Shown here piece after piece: positions 1 to 8,589 of a DNA stretch of 64,000 nt. This DNA is from Enterocloster bolteae. GTDB lineage: Bacteria; Bacillota; Clostridia; Lachnospirales; Lachnospiraceae. Position 1 is the stretch's first letter. Each line of letters starts with the position of its first letter. Position numbers and translations under genes: made by a program. A model generated the notes under the pieces. That model was not told the origin of the DNA and made no database searches. It saw nothing but the letters and a program-made list of their open reading frames with translations. The stretch is from NCBI GenBank assembly GCA_021772025.1, contig JAETNT010000006.1, positions 39,212-103,211 of the forward strand, read 5' to 3'.

Positions 1-2
1 GC

Positions 3-278
3 CGCCACTGCGAAAGGCCGGAATGTGTATATACATGCATGACCGGCGCTATGAAAAAGGATCCTGTGACCGGGTATGTAGAGTACGACAAGGAGCAGTG
101 TGCAAGCTGCTATATGTGTATTATGTCCTGCCCTTACGGGATTTTAAAGCATGACAGTGTGAAGAAGACAGAGATCATGAAATGCAATATGTGCGTGCAC
201 CGGAGTGAGGACGGAAGCGCAAGGCCCATGTGTGTGGAAAAATGTCCGATGAAGGCAATCACAGTAGAGGAGGTGTAG
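3..278 (+). CDS. 4Fe-4S ferredoxin-type electron-transfer subunit (CooF/HycB-like), 5' end cut by window
   Basis: The frame is open to the window edge, so the N-terminus is missing. The visible part holds the end of one Cys cluster (C-E-R-P-E-C-V-Y-T-C), a complete CxxCxxCxxxC (CASCYMCIMSC) and a CxxC...CxxxC pair ending CVEKCPMKAI, the pattern of four-cluster ferredoxin subunits such as CooF, HycB and DmsB. Such proteins pass electrons between a catalytic subunit and a partner. It ends 3 bases before an FAD oxidoreductase, so the two are probably co-translated. An ATG at 39 would cut a Cys cluster and is not the real start. The catalytic subunit should lie upstream, outside the window. A tungsten or molybdenum enzyme is a guess from the downstream cofactor genes. 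Confidence 0.85.
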   Translation, partial: RHCERPECVYTCMTGAMKKDPVTGYVEYDKEQCASCYMCIMSCPYGILKHDSVKKTEIMKCNMCVHRSEDGSARPMCVEKCPMKAITVEEV

Positions 279-281
279 GGG

Positions 282-1511
282 ATGAAGTATGTAGTGTTAG
301 GCTCCTCGGCGGCAGGTATTAATGGGATAAGAGAACTTCGAAGGCTTGATAAGGAGGCAGAGATTGTCCTGATTTCCAAAGACGAGACGATTTATTCCCG
401 CTGCATTCTCCATCACTATCTCGGAGGAGAGCGGGATAGGGAGAGGCTTTGCTTTGCAGAAAAGGACTTTGAAAAACTTTATCGGGTTTTATGGATGAAG
501 GGAAGGAGCTGCATCGGATTAAAAAAAGAAGAAAAGAAAGTTCTTTTAGACGGAGGAGAAGAGGTTTCTTATGATAAGCTTCTTATCGCAACCGGTTCTC
601 ATACCTTTATTCCGCCTGTGAAAAATCTGAAGGAGGCAGGAAATGTTGCAGGCTTCCGCAACATTGAAGATATAGAGGTTCTCAAAAAAGCAGCAAAGAC
701 GGCAAAGCATATCGTGGTTATGGGAGCGGGACTCGTAGGGCTGGACTGCGCCAGCGGTTTTTTAGAGCTGGGGGTTTCCGTAACGCTGGTGGAAATGGCC
801 GGATGGCTTCTGTCCAAGCAGCTGGATAAGCGTGCGGCAAAGACTTATCAGGAGGCATTTGAAAAGAGAGGGGTCAGCCAGTATTACGGCGTGGGTATCG
901 CGGAAGCGGTGCTGGATGAGAACCATCAAATTACGGAAATTATCTTAACAGACGGAAAGAGGCTTCCTTGTGATTTTGTGGTGGTGACTGCCGGTGTACG
1001 CTCGAATGTGGAATTTCTTGAGGATTCCGGAATAGAGCTCAGCCGTTTTGGGCTTGTCTATGATGAGACCGGAAAGACCAGCGACGAATATATTTACGGA
1101 GCAGGAGATGTGTCGGGAACCAGCCCAATCTGGCCGGTGGCAGTGAAAGAAGGTATTATTGCGGCAGGCAGCATGGCAGGAGAAAAAAGAGCGATGACCG
1201 ATTTCTTTGCAAGTAAAGCTACGATGAACTTCCTTGGAATTCCCAGTATGTCGCTGGGGGATGTCAATGCAGAGGATCCGGAAGCAAAGACAGAGATTAT
1301 GGAAACAAAGGAGTCCTACAAAAAAATAATCCATAAGAACGGAAGGATAATCGGCGCGGTTTTACAGGGAGATTTGGCATACGGCGGTATCCTGCAGCAG
1401 TTGATTGCAAGAAAAATTGATATTTCGAAAGTGAAAAAGCCGGTGTTTGATATTGATTATTCCGATTTCTTCCACATGAAAGACAATTTTGAATTCTATT
1501 ATGACGAATGA
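282..1511 (+). CDS. FAD/NAD(P)-dependent oxidoreductase (pyridine nucleotide-disulfide reductase family)
   Basis: The 409-residue product has the two nucleotide-binding folds of the family. An N-terminal FAD loop GSSAAGING lies at residues 7-15, ATGSHTFIPP near residue 103, an NAD loop GAGLVGLDCASG near residue 150, and the second FAD motif YGAGDV near residue 272. It is shorter at the C-terminus than glutathione-reductase-type enzymes and has no redox-active CxxxxC, so it fits NADH:rubredoxin/ferredoxin-type reductases. It follows the ferredoxin subunit by 3 bases and probably exchanges electrons between NAD(P)H and that subunit. The RBS GGAGG lies at the end of the previous gene. The substrate is not visible. 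Confidence 0.85.
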   Translation: MKYVVLGSSAAGINGIRELRRLDKEAEIVLISKDETIYSRCILHHYLGGERDRERLCFAEKDFEKLYRVLWMKGRSCIGLKKEEKKVLLDGGEEVSYDKLLIATGSHTFIPPVKNLKEAGNVAGFRNIEDIEVLKKAAKTAKHIVVMGAGLVGLDCASGFLELGVSVTLVEMAGWLLSKQLDKRAAKTYQEAFEKRGVSQYYGVGIAEAVLDENHQITEIILTDGKRLPCDFVVVTAGVRSNVEFLEDSGIELSRFGLVYDETGKTSDEYIYGAGDVSGTSPIWPVAVKEGIIAAGSMAGEKRAMTDFFASKATMNFLGIPSMSLGDVNAEDPEAKTEIMETKESYKKIIHKNGRIIGAVLQGDLAYGGILQQLIARKIDISKVKKPVFDIDYSDFFHMKDNFEFYYDE

Positions 1512-1528
1512 TAATGAGGAGTGAGGAT

Positions 1529-2458
1529 ATGGAGAGATTAGAGAGAATGCCCGTACCGGTTCTCCCCACTTTTGTAGGGGCTCTGACCCTTGGAAATGTG
1601 TATTCCGGAATGGGATATCCGTGGATCCGGCATATGAGTATGTGGGCGGCTACGGTAATTATTTTGTTATATATCGTAAAGATTGTAAAATATCCGAAAG
1701 TATGCAAAAAGGAATATGAGGCGGTGGTACCCTGCAGTCTCTATGCGGGATTTACCATGGTGCTTATGCTTCTGGGAAGCTATTATTTTGAGTATATACC
1801 GGCTTTGGGAAAGGGAATGTTAATCGCTGCGGTTTGTCTGCATGCCGTACATATCCTGGTGTTTACTTACAGAAATGTCATAGTGAAAAGAGATATTAAT
1901 ACCTTCGTTCCCAGCTGGTTTGTGACCTATAACGGAATTATGGTAAGCAGCGTGGTGGGAGGAGCGATGGGAATCAAGCCTCTTCTCAAGTGCGTACTGT
2001 ATTATGGAATTGCGGTTTATTTTGTAATACTGCCTTTTATGCTCAGAAGGCTTATCACTGTAGAGGTAAAGCCGCCGGTATACCACACAATGGCTGTCCT
2101 TTTGGCGCCCTGCAGTCTGTGTCTGGTGAGTTATCTGAATCTTTCAGAGGCGCCGAACCAGATTCTGGTATATTTGCTGTATATCTGCGTACTGGCTTCC
2201 CTGACATTTATAATCCTTAAGCTGCCGAAATTCTTTGCCTTTTCCTTTACTCCGGGCTTTGCAGGAATGACGTTCCCCATGTGTATCGGAATCGTGGCGA
2301 CAAATAAGATGAGCGGTTATCTTGCAGGAACGGGAAAAGAAGCCTTGGGAGCGGCAGTGTCCCAGCTTGGGGGCATTCAGATTTATCTGACGACAATGAT
2401 CGTAGGTTTTGTGCTTTTGAATTTTTTGATAATGGCGCTTAAGGTAGAGAAACAATAA
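1529..2458 (+). CDS. TDT-family (TehA/Mae1/SLAC1-like) membrane transporter
   Basis: This 309-residue protein is almost wholly hydrophobic, with about ten membrane segments, and opens with the P-V-P-V-L-P-T-F-V-G-A-L-T-L-G-N stretch seen in voltage-dependent anion channel/TDT proteins. The family carries C4-dicarboxylates, tellurite, sulfite or small anions, and the substrate here cannot be told. I chose ATG 1529 because AGGAG at 1517-1521 sits 7 bases upstream. An in-frame ATG at 1508 overlaps the previous stop but has poorer spacing. It is the third gene of a tight operon with the ferredoxin and FAD oxidoreductase. Confidence 0.7.
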   Translation: MERLERMPVPVLPTFVGALTLGNVYSGMGYPWIRHMSMWAATVIILLYIVKIVKYPKVCKKEYEAVVPCSLYAGFTMVLMLLGSYYFEYIPALGKGMLIAAVCLHAVHILVFTYRNVIVKRDINTFVPSWFVTYNGIMVSSVVGGAMGIKPLLKCVLYYGIAVYFVILPFMLRRLITVEVKPPVYHTMAVLLAPCSLCLVSYLNLSEAPNQILVYLLYICVLASLTFIILKLPKFFAFSFTPGFAGMTFPMCIGIVATNKMSGYLAGTGKEALGAAVSQLGGIQIYLTTMIVGFVLLNFLIMALKVEKQ

Positions 2459-2483
2459 TATCATATCGGTTCTTTGAGCGAAA

Positions 2484-2650
2484 GTATCTAAGTCGTAAAG
2501 ATAGGATACTGAGCCGGGATAAAAGCATACTTTTATCCCCGGGGTTTATGCGGAAACGCCTGAGCCTTCCTTATTCCCGCAGCCAGGCATGCGTGCATGC
2601 ACATCTGGCGTCTGCTGCGGGGATCGAACACCCTGCCGTTTGCGGCAGGG
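2484..2650 (+). ncRNA. structured non-coding region before the molybdenum-cofactor operon, possible Moco/Wco riboswitch
   Basis: The 316-base gap after the transporter is packed with foldable segments: GTATC...GATAC at 2484-2509, a 12-bp stem 2514-2542, a GAAA-tetraloop hairpin 2550-2559, a long hairpin 2576-2621 and CCCTGCCG...CGGCAGGG at 2631-2650. TCGTAAAGAT at 2493-2502 resembles a conserved stretch in the E. coli moaA Moco leader as I recall it, and GNRA loops occur in that class. The position directly before mobA-moeA fits. The hallmark GCCTCCC block is not present, so the assignment is tentative. Confidence 0.4.
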
Positions 2651-2693
2651 CATTCGTATGAAAAAAAGAACACGAAGCAGCCGTATTGTTTTT

Positions 2694-2734
2694 ACAGAAC
2701 AGTAGGGGGACTTTGTGTCCCCCTACTGTTCTGT
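2694..2734 (+). terminator. perfect 18-bp hairpin without U-tract
   Basis: ACAGAACAGTAGGGGGAC (2694-2711) pairs perfectly with 2717-2734 around a 5-base loop. It is far stronger than most terminators but is followed by TATACAGGG rather than a T run. It may still end transcription from the upstream operon, act as an expression platform, or be an mRNA-stabilising 5' structure. Confidence 0.45.
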
Positions 2735-2754
2735 TATACAGGGAACGGCCAGAC

Positions 2755-2760
2755 TATAAT
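2755..2760 (+). promoter_or_regulatory. possible -10 element TATAAT before mobA-moeA
   Basis: TATAAT lies 14 bases before the start codon and 3 bases before the RBS GGGAGGAG (2763-2770). The -35 position has only TGTTAT, so a promoter here would be weak and give a very short leader. Confidence 0.3.
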
Positions 2761-2774
2761 ACCGGGAGGAGTCC

Positions 2775-4568
2775 ATGCAGGCGGAAGGGCTGATTCTTGC
2801 AGGAGGCAGGAGCAGAAGGATGGGAGGCATCCATAAAGGAATTCTTATATATAAAGAGGAGACGTTTACGCAGATTCTGATAAAAGAACTGAAAAAGGAA
2901 ATCGACTGTGTGCGTATATCCTATGGAAGCGAGATAAGAGAAGACTGCGGCGCCTGCCCGGTCGTTATGGATATTTATCCGGGCTGCGGCCCAATCGGGG
3001 GAATTCACGCGGGACTTAAGTCCTGTAAAAGCAGGTGGCTGGCGGTGGCGGCCTGCGACATGCCCCTTTTAAAAACAGAATTATTCTGTCTTCTGACAAA
3101 AAGGCTTTCTGAGACGGAAAGGGAGGGGATTTCTTATGACGGAGCAGTGCCTGTATTGGGCGGCAGGATACATCCATTGGCGGCAATCTATCAAACAGGT
3201 GCGGCGGAGATATTTGAAGAGCAGATCAGGAAGGGAAATTACCGGCTCAGAGATGCCCTGAAACGGCTGAATATTTTATATGTAGACCTGGCAGGCCGGA
3301 AATTATTTGAAGAAATGCTTCAGAATATCAATACAGCAGAAGAATATGAAAGGCTGGTAAACATGAGTGAATTGACATTGGAGCAAGCGCAGAAGCTGCT
3401 TCTTGAACGGACGGAAAGAATTGAAGAAACAGAGATAATTCCACTATGGGAAGGCGTGGGCAGGACGCTGGCAGAGGATATTCTGGCAAGGCATGATCAG
3501 CCGCCGTTTCCACGTTCTCCTCTTGACGGATATGCGGTAAGAAGCAGGGATATAGAGGGAGCGTCAAAGGAACGGCCGGTACGGCTTGCGGTAATTGATG
3601 AGGTGGATGCCGGCTATGTGAGCAGCCTGCGGGCGGAGAAAGGAACGGCTATAAGGATTATGACAGGCGCGCCTATACCAGAAGGAGCGGACTGTATCGT
3701 CAGGCAGGAAGATACCGATTATGGGGAAGAGACTGTGGAAATTTATAAAGAAACAGGAGCCTATGAAAATTATTGCTTTGCCGGGGAGGATTATAAAGCA
3801 GGATCAAAAATATTAGAAAAGGGAGCAAGGCTTGGGGCAATAGAAATCGGGACGATTGCAAGCCTTGGTGTGGAGAAAGCACAGGTTTTTCGAAAAGTAC
3901 GGGCGGCAGTACTTACAACGGGAGATGAGCTTGCGCTTCCGGGAGAGGAACTGAAGCCGGGAAAAATTTACGATTCGAACCTATATATGCTGGTTACCAG
4001 GCTGACGGCCCTTGGAGTGGAGGCAGTTCGGAAAGGACGGACAGGGGACAACCCAAAGGAAGCGGCAGCATGGATCAGAGAGGCAGCCAAGGAAGCAGAT
4101 ATCATTCTTACAACTGGCGGAGTGTCAGTCGGAAAAAAGGACATCATGCATGATGTATTGAAGCTTTTAAATTGCCAGAGGATTTTCTGGAAAATTGCCG
4201 TAAAACCGGGAATGCCGACTTTGTGTGCACAGTATGAAAGGAAGCTTCTCATATGTTTATCCGGGAATCCGTTTGGCGCAGCCGCAAATCTTGAGCTTTT
4301 AGTGCGGCCTGTTCTGGCAAAAATGGCGGGACGGAAGGAGCTGGAACCCAAAAGGCTTCGCGCAGAGGCGGAAAGTGAATTTCCCAAACGAAGCGGCGTA
4401 ACCAGGTATGTCCGTGGCTTTTATGAAGATGGGAAAGTAAGGATTCCGGAGGGTTCCAATGCGTCGGGAATTTTAAGCTCCATGTGCGGCTGCAACTGCC
4501 TGATTGAAATTCCGGCAGGAACGCCGGCGCTTAAAAAGGGAGACGAGGCGTGGATTATTCTATTATAG
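2775..4568 (+). CDS. MobA-MoeA fusion: molybdenum cofactor guanylyltransferase plus molybdopterin molybdotransferase
   Basis: Residues 1-190 match MobA, which adds GMP to Mo-molybdopterin: LAGGRSRRMGG at 8-18 and ACDMPLL near residue 95. From about residue 197 the protein matches MoeA, which inserts molybdate: PRSPLDGYAV, TTGGVSVGKKD, VKPGMPT and LSGNPFGAAANLELLVRP. The total of 597 residues equals a normal MobA plus a normal MoeA of about 400. An internal ATG at 3363 marks the join but has no good RBS, so a true fusion is likely. It heads a tight cofactor operon. The MobA domain implies that the end product is a guanine dinucleotide cofactor for DMSO-reductase-family enzymes. Confidence 0.93.
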   Translation: MQAEGLILAGGRSRRMGGIHKGILIYKEETFTQILIKELKKEIDCVRISYGSEIREDCGACPVVMDIYPGCGPIGGIHAGLKSCKSRWLAVAACDMPLLKTELFCLLTKRLSETEREGISYDGAVPVLGGRIHPLAAIYQTGAAEIFEEQIRKGNYRLRDALKRLNILYVDLAGRKLFEEMLQNINTAEEYERLVNMSELTLEQAQKLLLERTERIEETEIIPLWEGVGRTLAEDILARHDQPPFPRSPLDGYAVRSRDIEGASKERPVRLAVIDEVDAGYVSSLRAEKGTAIRIMTGAPIPEGADCIVRQEDTDYGEETVEIYKETGAYENYCFAGEDYKAGSKILEKGARLGAIEIGTIASLGVEKAQVFRKVRAAVLTTGDELALPGEELKPGKIYDSNLYMLVTRLTALGVEAVRKGRTGDNPKEAAAWIREAAKEADIILTTGGVSVGKKDIMHDVLKLLNCQRIFWKIAVKPGMPTLCAQYERKLLICLSGNPFGAAANLELLVRPVLAKMAGRKELEPKRLRAEAESEFPKRSGVTRYVRGFYEDGKVRIPEGSNASGILSSMCGCNCLIEIPAGTPALKKGDEAWIILL

Positions 4569-4592
4569 AAGGCAAAAATTGGAGGAAAATCT

Positions 4593-5102
4593 GTGGAAAA
4601 AGCAGGACAGAAAATTGTGGCGGTCTGCGGTGTGAAGAATTCCGGAAAAACCGCTTTGCTTGCAGAGCTCATAAAAGAGCTTGCGGCGCGGGGGAAGAGG
4701 GCTGCCGTAATTAAGCACGACGGCCACGACTTTTCCTGCGATATCCCGGGAACGGACAGCTATCTGTTAAAAGAGGCCGGGGCATACGGAACAGCAGTTT
4801 TTTCCGATTCCCGGATATTTATACACAAAACAGGAACCGGAGAAAGGGAAAAAGAACTGATCGGAATGTTTCCCGAAGCGGATGTTATTTTTATTGAAGG
4901 CATGAAGGAGAAAAGCTTTCCCAAAATAGAAGTAATCCGAAAGGAAATTTCCGTACATCCTGTTTCTAATCCGGAAGGGAGATTTCTGATTGTGACGGAC
5001 AGAGATCCGGCAGACTACAAGGAGGAGACAGCCGGCTTTGAGGAGGTAGGCAGGATTGTAGACAGGATATTGCAAACAGGGGGAAAGGCTTATGAAAGAT
5101 AG
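4593..5102 (+). CDS. mobB: molybdopterin-guanine dinucleotide biosynthesis GTPase MobB
   Basis: The 169-residue product has a P-loop GVKNSGKT at residues 13-20 and the MobB signature VIKHDGHDFSCDIPGTDS. MobB binds GTP and assists the MobA step of dinucleotide cofactor formation. The start is GTG at 4593 with GGAGG at 4581-4585. Its last 11 bases overlap moaA, so the two are translationally coupled. Confidence 0.92.
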   Translation: MEKAGQKIVAVCGVKNSGKTALLAELIKELAARGKRAAVIKHDGHDFSCDIPGTDSYLLKEAGAYGTAVFSDSRIFIHKTGTGEREKELIGMFPEADVIFIEGMKEKSFPKIEVIRKEISVHPVSNPEGRFLIVTDRDPADYKEETAGFEEVGRIVDRILQTGGKAYER

Positions 5103-6081
5103 CTTTGGGAGGGAAATTGATTACATTCGAATCTCTGTTACCGATAGATGCAATTTAAGATGCAGTTACTGTATGCCCGGAGAAGGAATCGAATTGGCTC
5201 CGGCTGAGGAGATTCTGACTTTTGAGGAGATTGTCCGAATCGGTCAGGCCGCTGCGGATCTTGGAATCAGGAAATTTAAGATTACAGGAGGCGAGCCTTT
5301 AGTCCGGCCCGGCTGCCAAAAGCTTGTGGGGATGATTAAGAAGCTTCCCGGTGTCCGCCAGGTCACTCTTACTACAAACGGCGTTCTTTTGGGCTCGCAT
5401 CTTAACGGGCTTTTAGAAAATGGATTGGATGCGGTAAATATTAGCCTGGATACATTAGACAGGAAGGTTTACGGACAGATTACCGGCTTTGACCAGCTTC
5501 CGGCAGTGAGAGCCGGAATAGATAAGGCAGTGGAAAAGGGGCTGAAGGTAAAGATAAACAGCGTGCTCCAGAAAGGGATCAATGACCGGGAATGGATGCG
5601 CCTTGCAGAGCTTGCAAAAGAAAGGGCGATAGATGTCCGTTTCATTGAGATGATGCCTATAGGTCTGGGAAAGAAATGTGAAGGGGTTTCCGGAAAAGAA
5701 GTGTTATTAAACTTGAAGAAAAAGTATCCTGGGATAAAGCCGGACAGTACCTTTCATGGAAACGGTCCGGCTGCATATTACCGGATTCCTGGCTTTGCCG
5801 GAAGTATTGGTTTTATCAGCGCGGTGCATGGGCGGTTCTGTGAAAGCTGCAACCGCATTCGCCTGACGGCAAGGGGGGAGCTAAAGCCCTGTCTTTGCTA
5901 TGGAAACTCAATAGATGTAAAGAAGATACTCCGAAGTCCGGTATATGCGGACTTGGAAGAAAGAAAAGAAGCATTAAAAAATGCCGTGAAGCAGGCAATA
6001 AGTCAGAAACCGGAAATGCACTGCTTTGAGGAAGAGGGGCAGATTACGGAAGGAAGGCAGATGGCCCAGATTGGAGGATAA
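5092..6081 (+). CDS. moaA: GTP 3',8-cyclase MoaA (radical SAM)
   Basis: The 329-residue enzyme makes the first molybdopterin intermediate from GTP. The radical-SAM motif DRCNLRCSYCMP places Cys 20, 24 and 27 on the N-terminal cluster, followed by KITGGEPLVR. The C-terminal cluster is FCESCNRIRLT...PCLC. Length and motifs are normal. The ATG lies inside the end of mobB. The partner moaC is not in this window and must be elsewhere. Confidence 0.97.
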   Translation: MKDSFGREIDYIRISVTDRCNLRCSYCMPGEGIELAPAEEILTFEEIVRIGQAAADLGIRKFKITGGEPLVRPGCQKLVGMIKKLPGVRQVTLTTNGVLLGSHLNGLLENGLDAVNISLDTLDRKVYGQITGFDQLPAVRAGIDKAVEKGLKVKINSVLQKGINDREWMRLAELAKERAIDVRFIEMMPIGLGKKCEGVSGKEVLLNLKKKYPGIKPDSTFHGNGPAAYYRIPGFAGSIGFISAVHGRFCESCNRIRLTARGELKPCLCYGNSIDVKKILRSPVYADLEERKEALKNAVKQAISQKPEMHCFEEEGQITEGRQMAQIGG

Positions 6082-6085
6082 AAAA

Positions 6086-7045
6086 GTGGAAAAGAAACGA
6101 AAAAACGATACGGGCAAAATAATCGCAATCTGCATAAGCGAGAAAAAAGGCACTCAAAAAACGGAGGTTCCCTATGCAGTTCTTAAAGAAAACTGGGGGA
6201 TTCGGAAAGATGCCCATGCAGGGGACTGGCACCGCCAGGTAAGCCTTCTTTCACGGGAAAAAATTGAGGAATTTAGAGCAAGGGGAGCCGATGTGGAGTT
6301 CGGCGCATTTGGGGAAAATCTGGTTGTAGAAGGCTTTGAACTGGGAAAGATTCCGGTAGGCACCCGGTTTGAAATTGGGGAGGCGGTTTTAGAACTTACT
6401 CAAATCGGAAAGGAGTGTCACAGCCATTGCGCCATTTATAAGGCAGTAGGAGATTGCATTATGCCCCGGGAGGGTGTATTTGCAAGGGTAATAAAGGGTG
6501 GGGAGATTCACCCGGGGGATGAAATAAGAATGATGGCTTTTGACAGAGAGAAGCCATTTACCGCGGCAGTGATCACTCTTAGCGACAAAGGCTATAGAGG
6601 AGAACGGGAGGACAAAAGCGGTCCTGCCGCCTGTGGCATGCTGACGGAAGCGGGTTATGAGATAACGGAAAGCCTTCTTCTGCCGGACGGGGAGGAAAGA
6701 CTAAAAAAGGAACTGATCCGTTTATCTGACCAGCGGCAGGTAAATGTTATTTTCACTACAGGCGGAACCGGTTTTTCCCAGCGTGACGTAACGCCGGAGG
6801 CAACAAAGGCGGTCTGCGACAGGATGGCTATGGGAATAGCAGACGCAATTCGGATACATTCTATGACTATTACAGACAGGGCTATGTTAAGCCGGGCGGT
6901 ATCGGGAATACGGGGAAAAACCTTGATTGTAAATCTTCCGGGGAGCCCGAAAGCAGTCAGGGAAGGTTTGGAATATATCCTTCCGTCACTGGCGCATGGA
7001 CTGGGAATTTTACGAGGAACGGAAGGAGAATGCGGGACAAAATGA
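6086..7045 (+). CDS. MOSC domain-MogA fusion (molybdopterin adenylyltransferase with MOSC sulfur/Mo-binding domain)
   Basis: The first ~150 residues match a MOSC domain (DAHAGDWHRQVSLL, FGENLVV, IGKECHSHC with likely ligand Cys). The rest matches MogA/MoaB, which adenylates molybdopterin: AAVITLSDKGYRGEREDKSGP cut here to its first part, TTGGTGFSQRDVTPEAT and LPGSPKAVREGLE. I chose GTG 6086 because GGAGG at 6073-6077 is 8 bases upstream. An earlier ATG at 6026 lies deep inside moaA. The product is 319 residues. Such MOSC-Mog fusions pair cofactor activation with a metal/sulfur-carrier domain. Confidence 0.9.
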   Translation: MEKKRKNDTGKIIAICISEKKGTQKTEVPYAVLKENWGIRKDAHAGDWHRQVSLLSREKIEEFRARGADVEFGAFGENLVVEGFELGKIPVGTRFEIGEAVLELTQIGKECHSHCAIYKAVGDCIMPREGVFARVIKGGEIHPGDEIRMMAFDREKPFTAAVITLSDKGYRGEREDKSGPAACGMLTEAGYEITESLLLPDGEERLKKELIRLSDQRQVNVIFTTGGTGFSQRDVTPEATKAVCDRMAMGIADAIRIHSMTITDRAMLSRAVSGIRGKTLIVNLPGSPKAVREGLEYILPSLAHGLGILRGTEGECGTK

Positions 7046-7881
7046 AAAAAAGAATTCTGACAATGCTCTTGGCGATGGGAGTGATTCTTGCAGCAGACGG
7101 CTGTACAGGAAACAAAAGGAATGAGGAAGAGGTGGAGATTCAGGTATTTATTGCAGCAAGTCTTAACACGGTTATGACAGAGCTGGGAGAAATGTATCAC
7201 CAGGAGCACCCGGAGATAAAAATTACATACAATGCGGACAGTTCAGGTACGCTTCTTACACAGATTGAGGAAGGGTATGAATGTGATATTTTCTTTTCAG
7301 CGGCACAGAAGCAGATGGATCAGCTGGAAGCAGACGGATTTGTGAAAGAAGGAACGCGGGCTAACGTAGTCAATAATCAGGTAGTTGTGGTGACACGAAA
7401 GGACAGCGGTACAAAGGTAAAGGGGCTTAAAACCTTAAAGGATGCAGAAAGCATTGCAATGGCAGGCGGAAGCGTGCCTGTGGGAAAGTATACGAGACAG
7501 GCGCTGGTAAGGTCCGGAATTTTAGAGGAAGCAGAGGAGGTATCGGCAATTACAACACGCCAGATATCAGACGCGCTTGGCGGCGTGGAAATCAGCGAGC
7601 AGGATAATGTAAGCAAGGTATTGTCCGCTGTGGCGGAAGGCTCTTGCCAAGTCGGGACCACTTATTACTCGGATACTTATGGCTACGAAGATGAGCTTGA
7701 TATTTTGGAGACCGTAAGCTATGAGCTGACAGGAGATGTGATTTATCCGATTGCCCGGGTGACAAATAAAGAGGCGGACCAGGAGCAGAGCAGGGCAGCA
7801 GACGAGTTCTTGGAATTTATTTTGTCAGATGAGGCAAAGGCAGTGTTTAAGAAATATTATTTCGATACGGATGTGAGGTAA
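7042..7881 (+). CDS. modA: molybdate ABC transporter substrate-binding lipoprotein ModA
   Basis: The 279-residue product has a lipoprotein signal (hydrophobic run ending AADGC, Cys 21) and then the ModA start VFIAASLNTVM with the conserved A-A-S-L, followed by SSGTLLTQIEEG and DIFFSAAQKQMD. It captures molybdate or tungstate at the cell surface. ATG 7042 overlaps the previous stop as ATGA. An in-frame ATG at 7030 lies only 3 bases from GGAGA and is less likely. modB starts 6 bases after its stop. Confidence 0.93.
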   Translation: MKKRILTMLLAMGVILAADGCTGNKRNEEEVEIQVFIAASLNTVMTELGEMYHQEHPEIKITYNADSSGTLLTQIEEGYECDIFFSAAQKQMDQLEADGFVKEGTRANVVNNQVVVVTRKDSGTKVKGLKTLKDAESIAMAGGSVPVGKYTRQALVRSGILEEAEEVSAITTRQISDALGGVEISEQDNVSKVLSAVAEGSCQVGTTYYSDTYGYEDELDILETVSYELTGDVIYPIARVTNKEADQEQSRAADEFLEFILSDEAKAVFKKYYFDTDVR

Positions 7882-7887
7882 AGGATC

Positions 7888-8586
7888 GTGGATGTTTGGA
7901 AAAATCTGGACTGGAGTCCTTTATATATTTCTTTGAAAACAGGAGCAGCGGCTACCGTAATCTGTTTTTTCTCCGGTTTATTTGCGGCGGAGAGAGTAAT
8001 GAGGCTGCCGCCGGGGAGAAAAGCAGTTGTTGATGGAATTCTGACAATGCCGCTGGTACTCCCTCCGACGGCAGCGGGATTTTTCCTGCTGCTTCTGTTC
8101 AGCAGGAGAAGGCCTCTTGGGATTTTCCTGTTTCAAAATTTTGGAATCAAGGTGGTACAGACCTGGCTGGGATGTATCATTGCGGCAAGTGTCATTGCTT
8201 TTCCGCTGATGTACAGAAATGCCCGGGGAGCATTTGAACAGGTGGATGTGAATCTGATATATGCAGGAAGGACTCTGGGAATGTCGGAAGTTCAGATTTT
8301 TTGGAAAATCATTCTTCCGGAGGCAGGACCAGGCATTGTTTCAGGAACCGTCCTGACCTTTGCACGGGCGCTGGGGGAGTACGGCGCTACCTCCATGCTG
8401 GCGGGAAACATTCCGGGAAAAACAGGAACCATATCCCAGAAAATCGCAATGGTGATCCAAGACGGCGATTATGGTACGGCAGGCATATGGGTTGCCGCCG
8501 TTCTGATTATTGCCTTTGCGGCTGTTTTCTTTATGAATCTGGCTGCGGGAAAGAGAATGAAGAGGAATAGGCAATGGCAGAGGTGA
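7888..8586 (+). CDS. modB: molybdate ABC transporter permease ModB
   Basis: This 232-residue membrane protein carries five to six hydrophobic segments and the permease EAA loop (EAGPGIVSGTVLTFARALGE, then GATSMLAGN) that docks on the ATPase. The start is GTG 7888 with GAGG at 7875-7878 upstream. It sits between modA and modC with almost no spacing. Confidence 0.93.
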   Translation: MDVWKNLDWSPLYISLKTGAAATVICFFSGLFAAERVMRLPPGRKAVVDGILTMPLVLPPTAAGFFLLLLFSRRRPLGIFLFQNFGIKVVQTWLGCIIAASVIAFPLMYRNARGAFEQVDVNLIYAGRTLGMSEVQIFWKIILPEAGPGIVSGTVLTFARALGEYGATSMLAGNIPGKTGTISQKIAMVIQDGDYGTAGIWVAAVLIIAFAAVFFMNLAAGKRMKRNRQWQR

Positions 8587-8589
8587 AAG

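Noticed and set aside
2590..2650. tRNA-like TTCGATCCCCGC on the minus strand
   Set aside because: No matching acceptor stem or proper T-arm pairing could be built, so it is part of a longer hairpin region.
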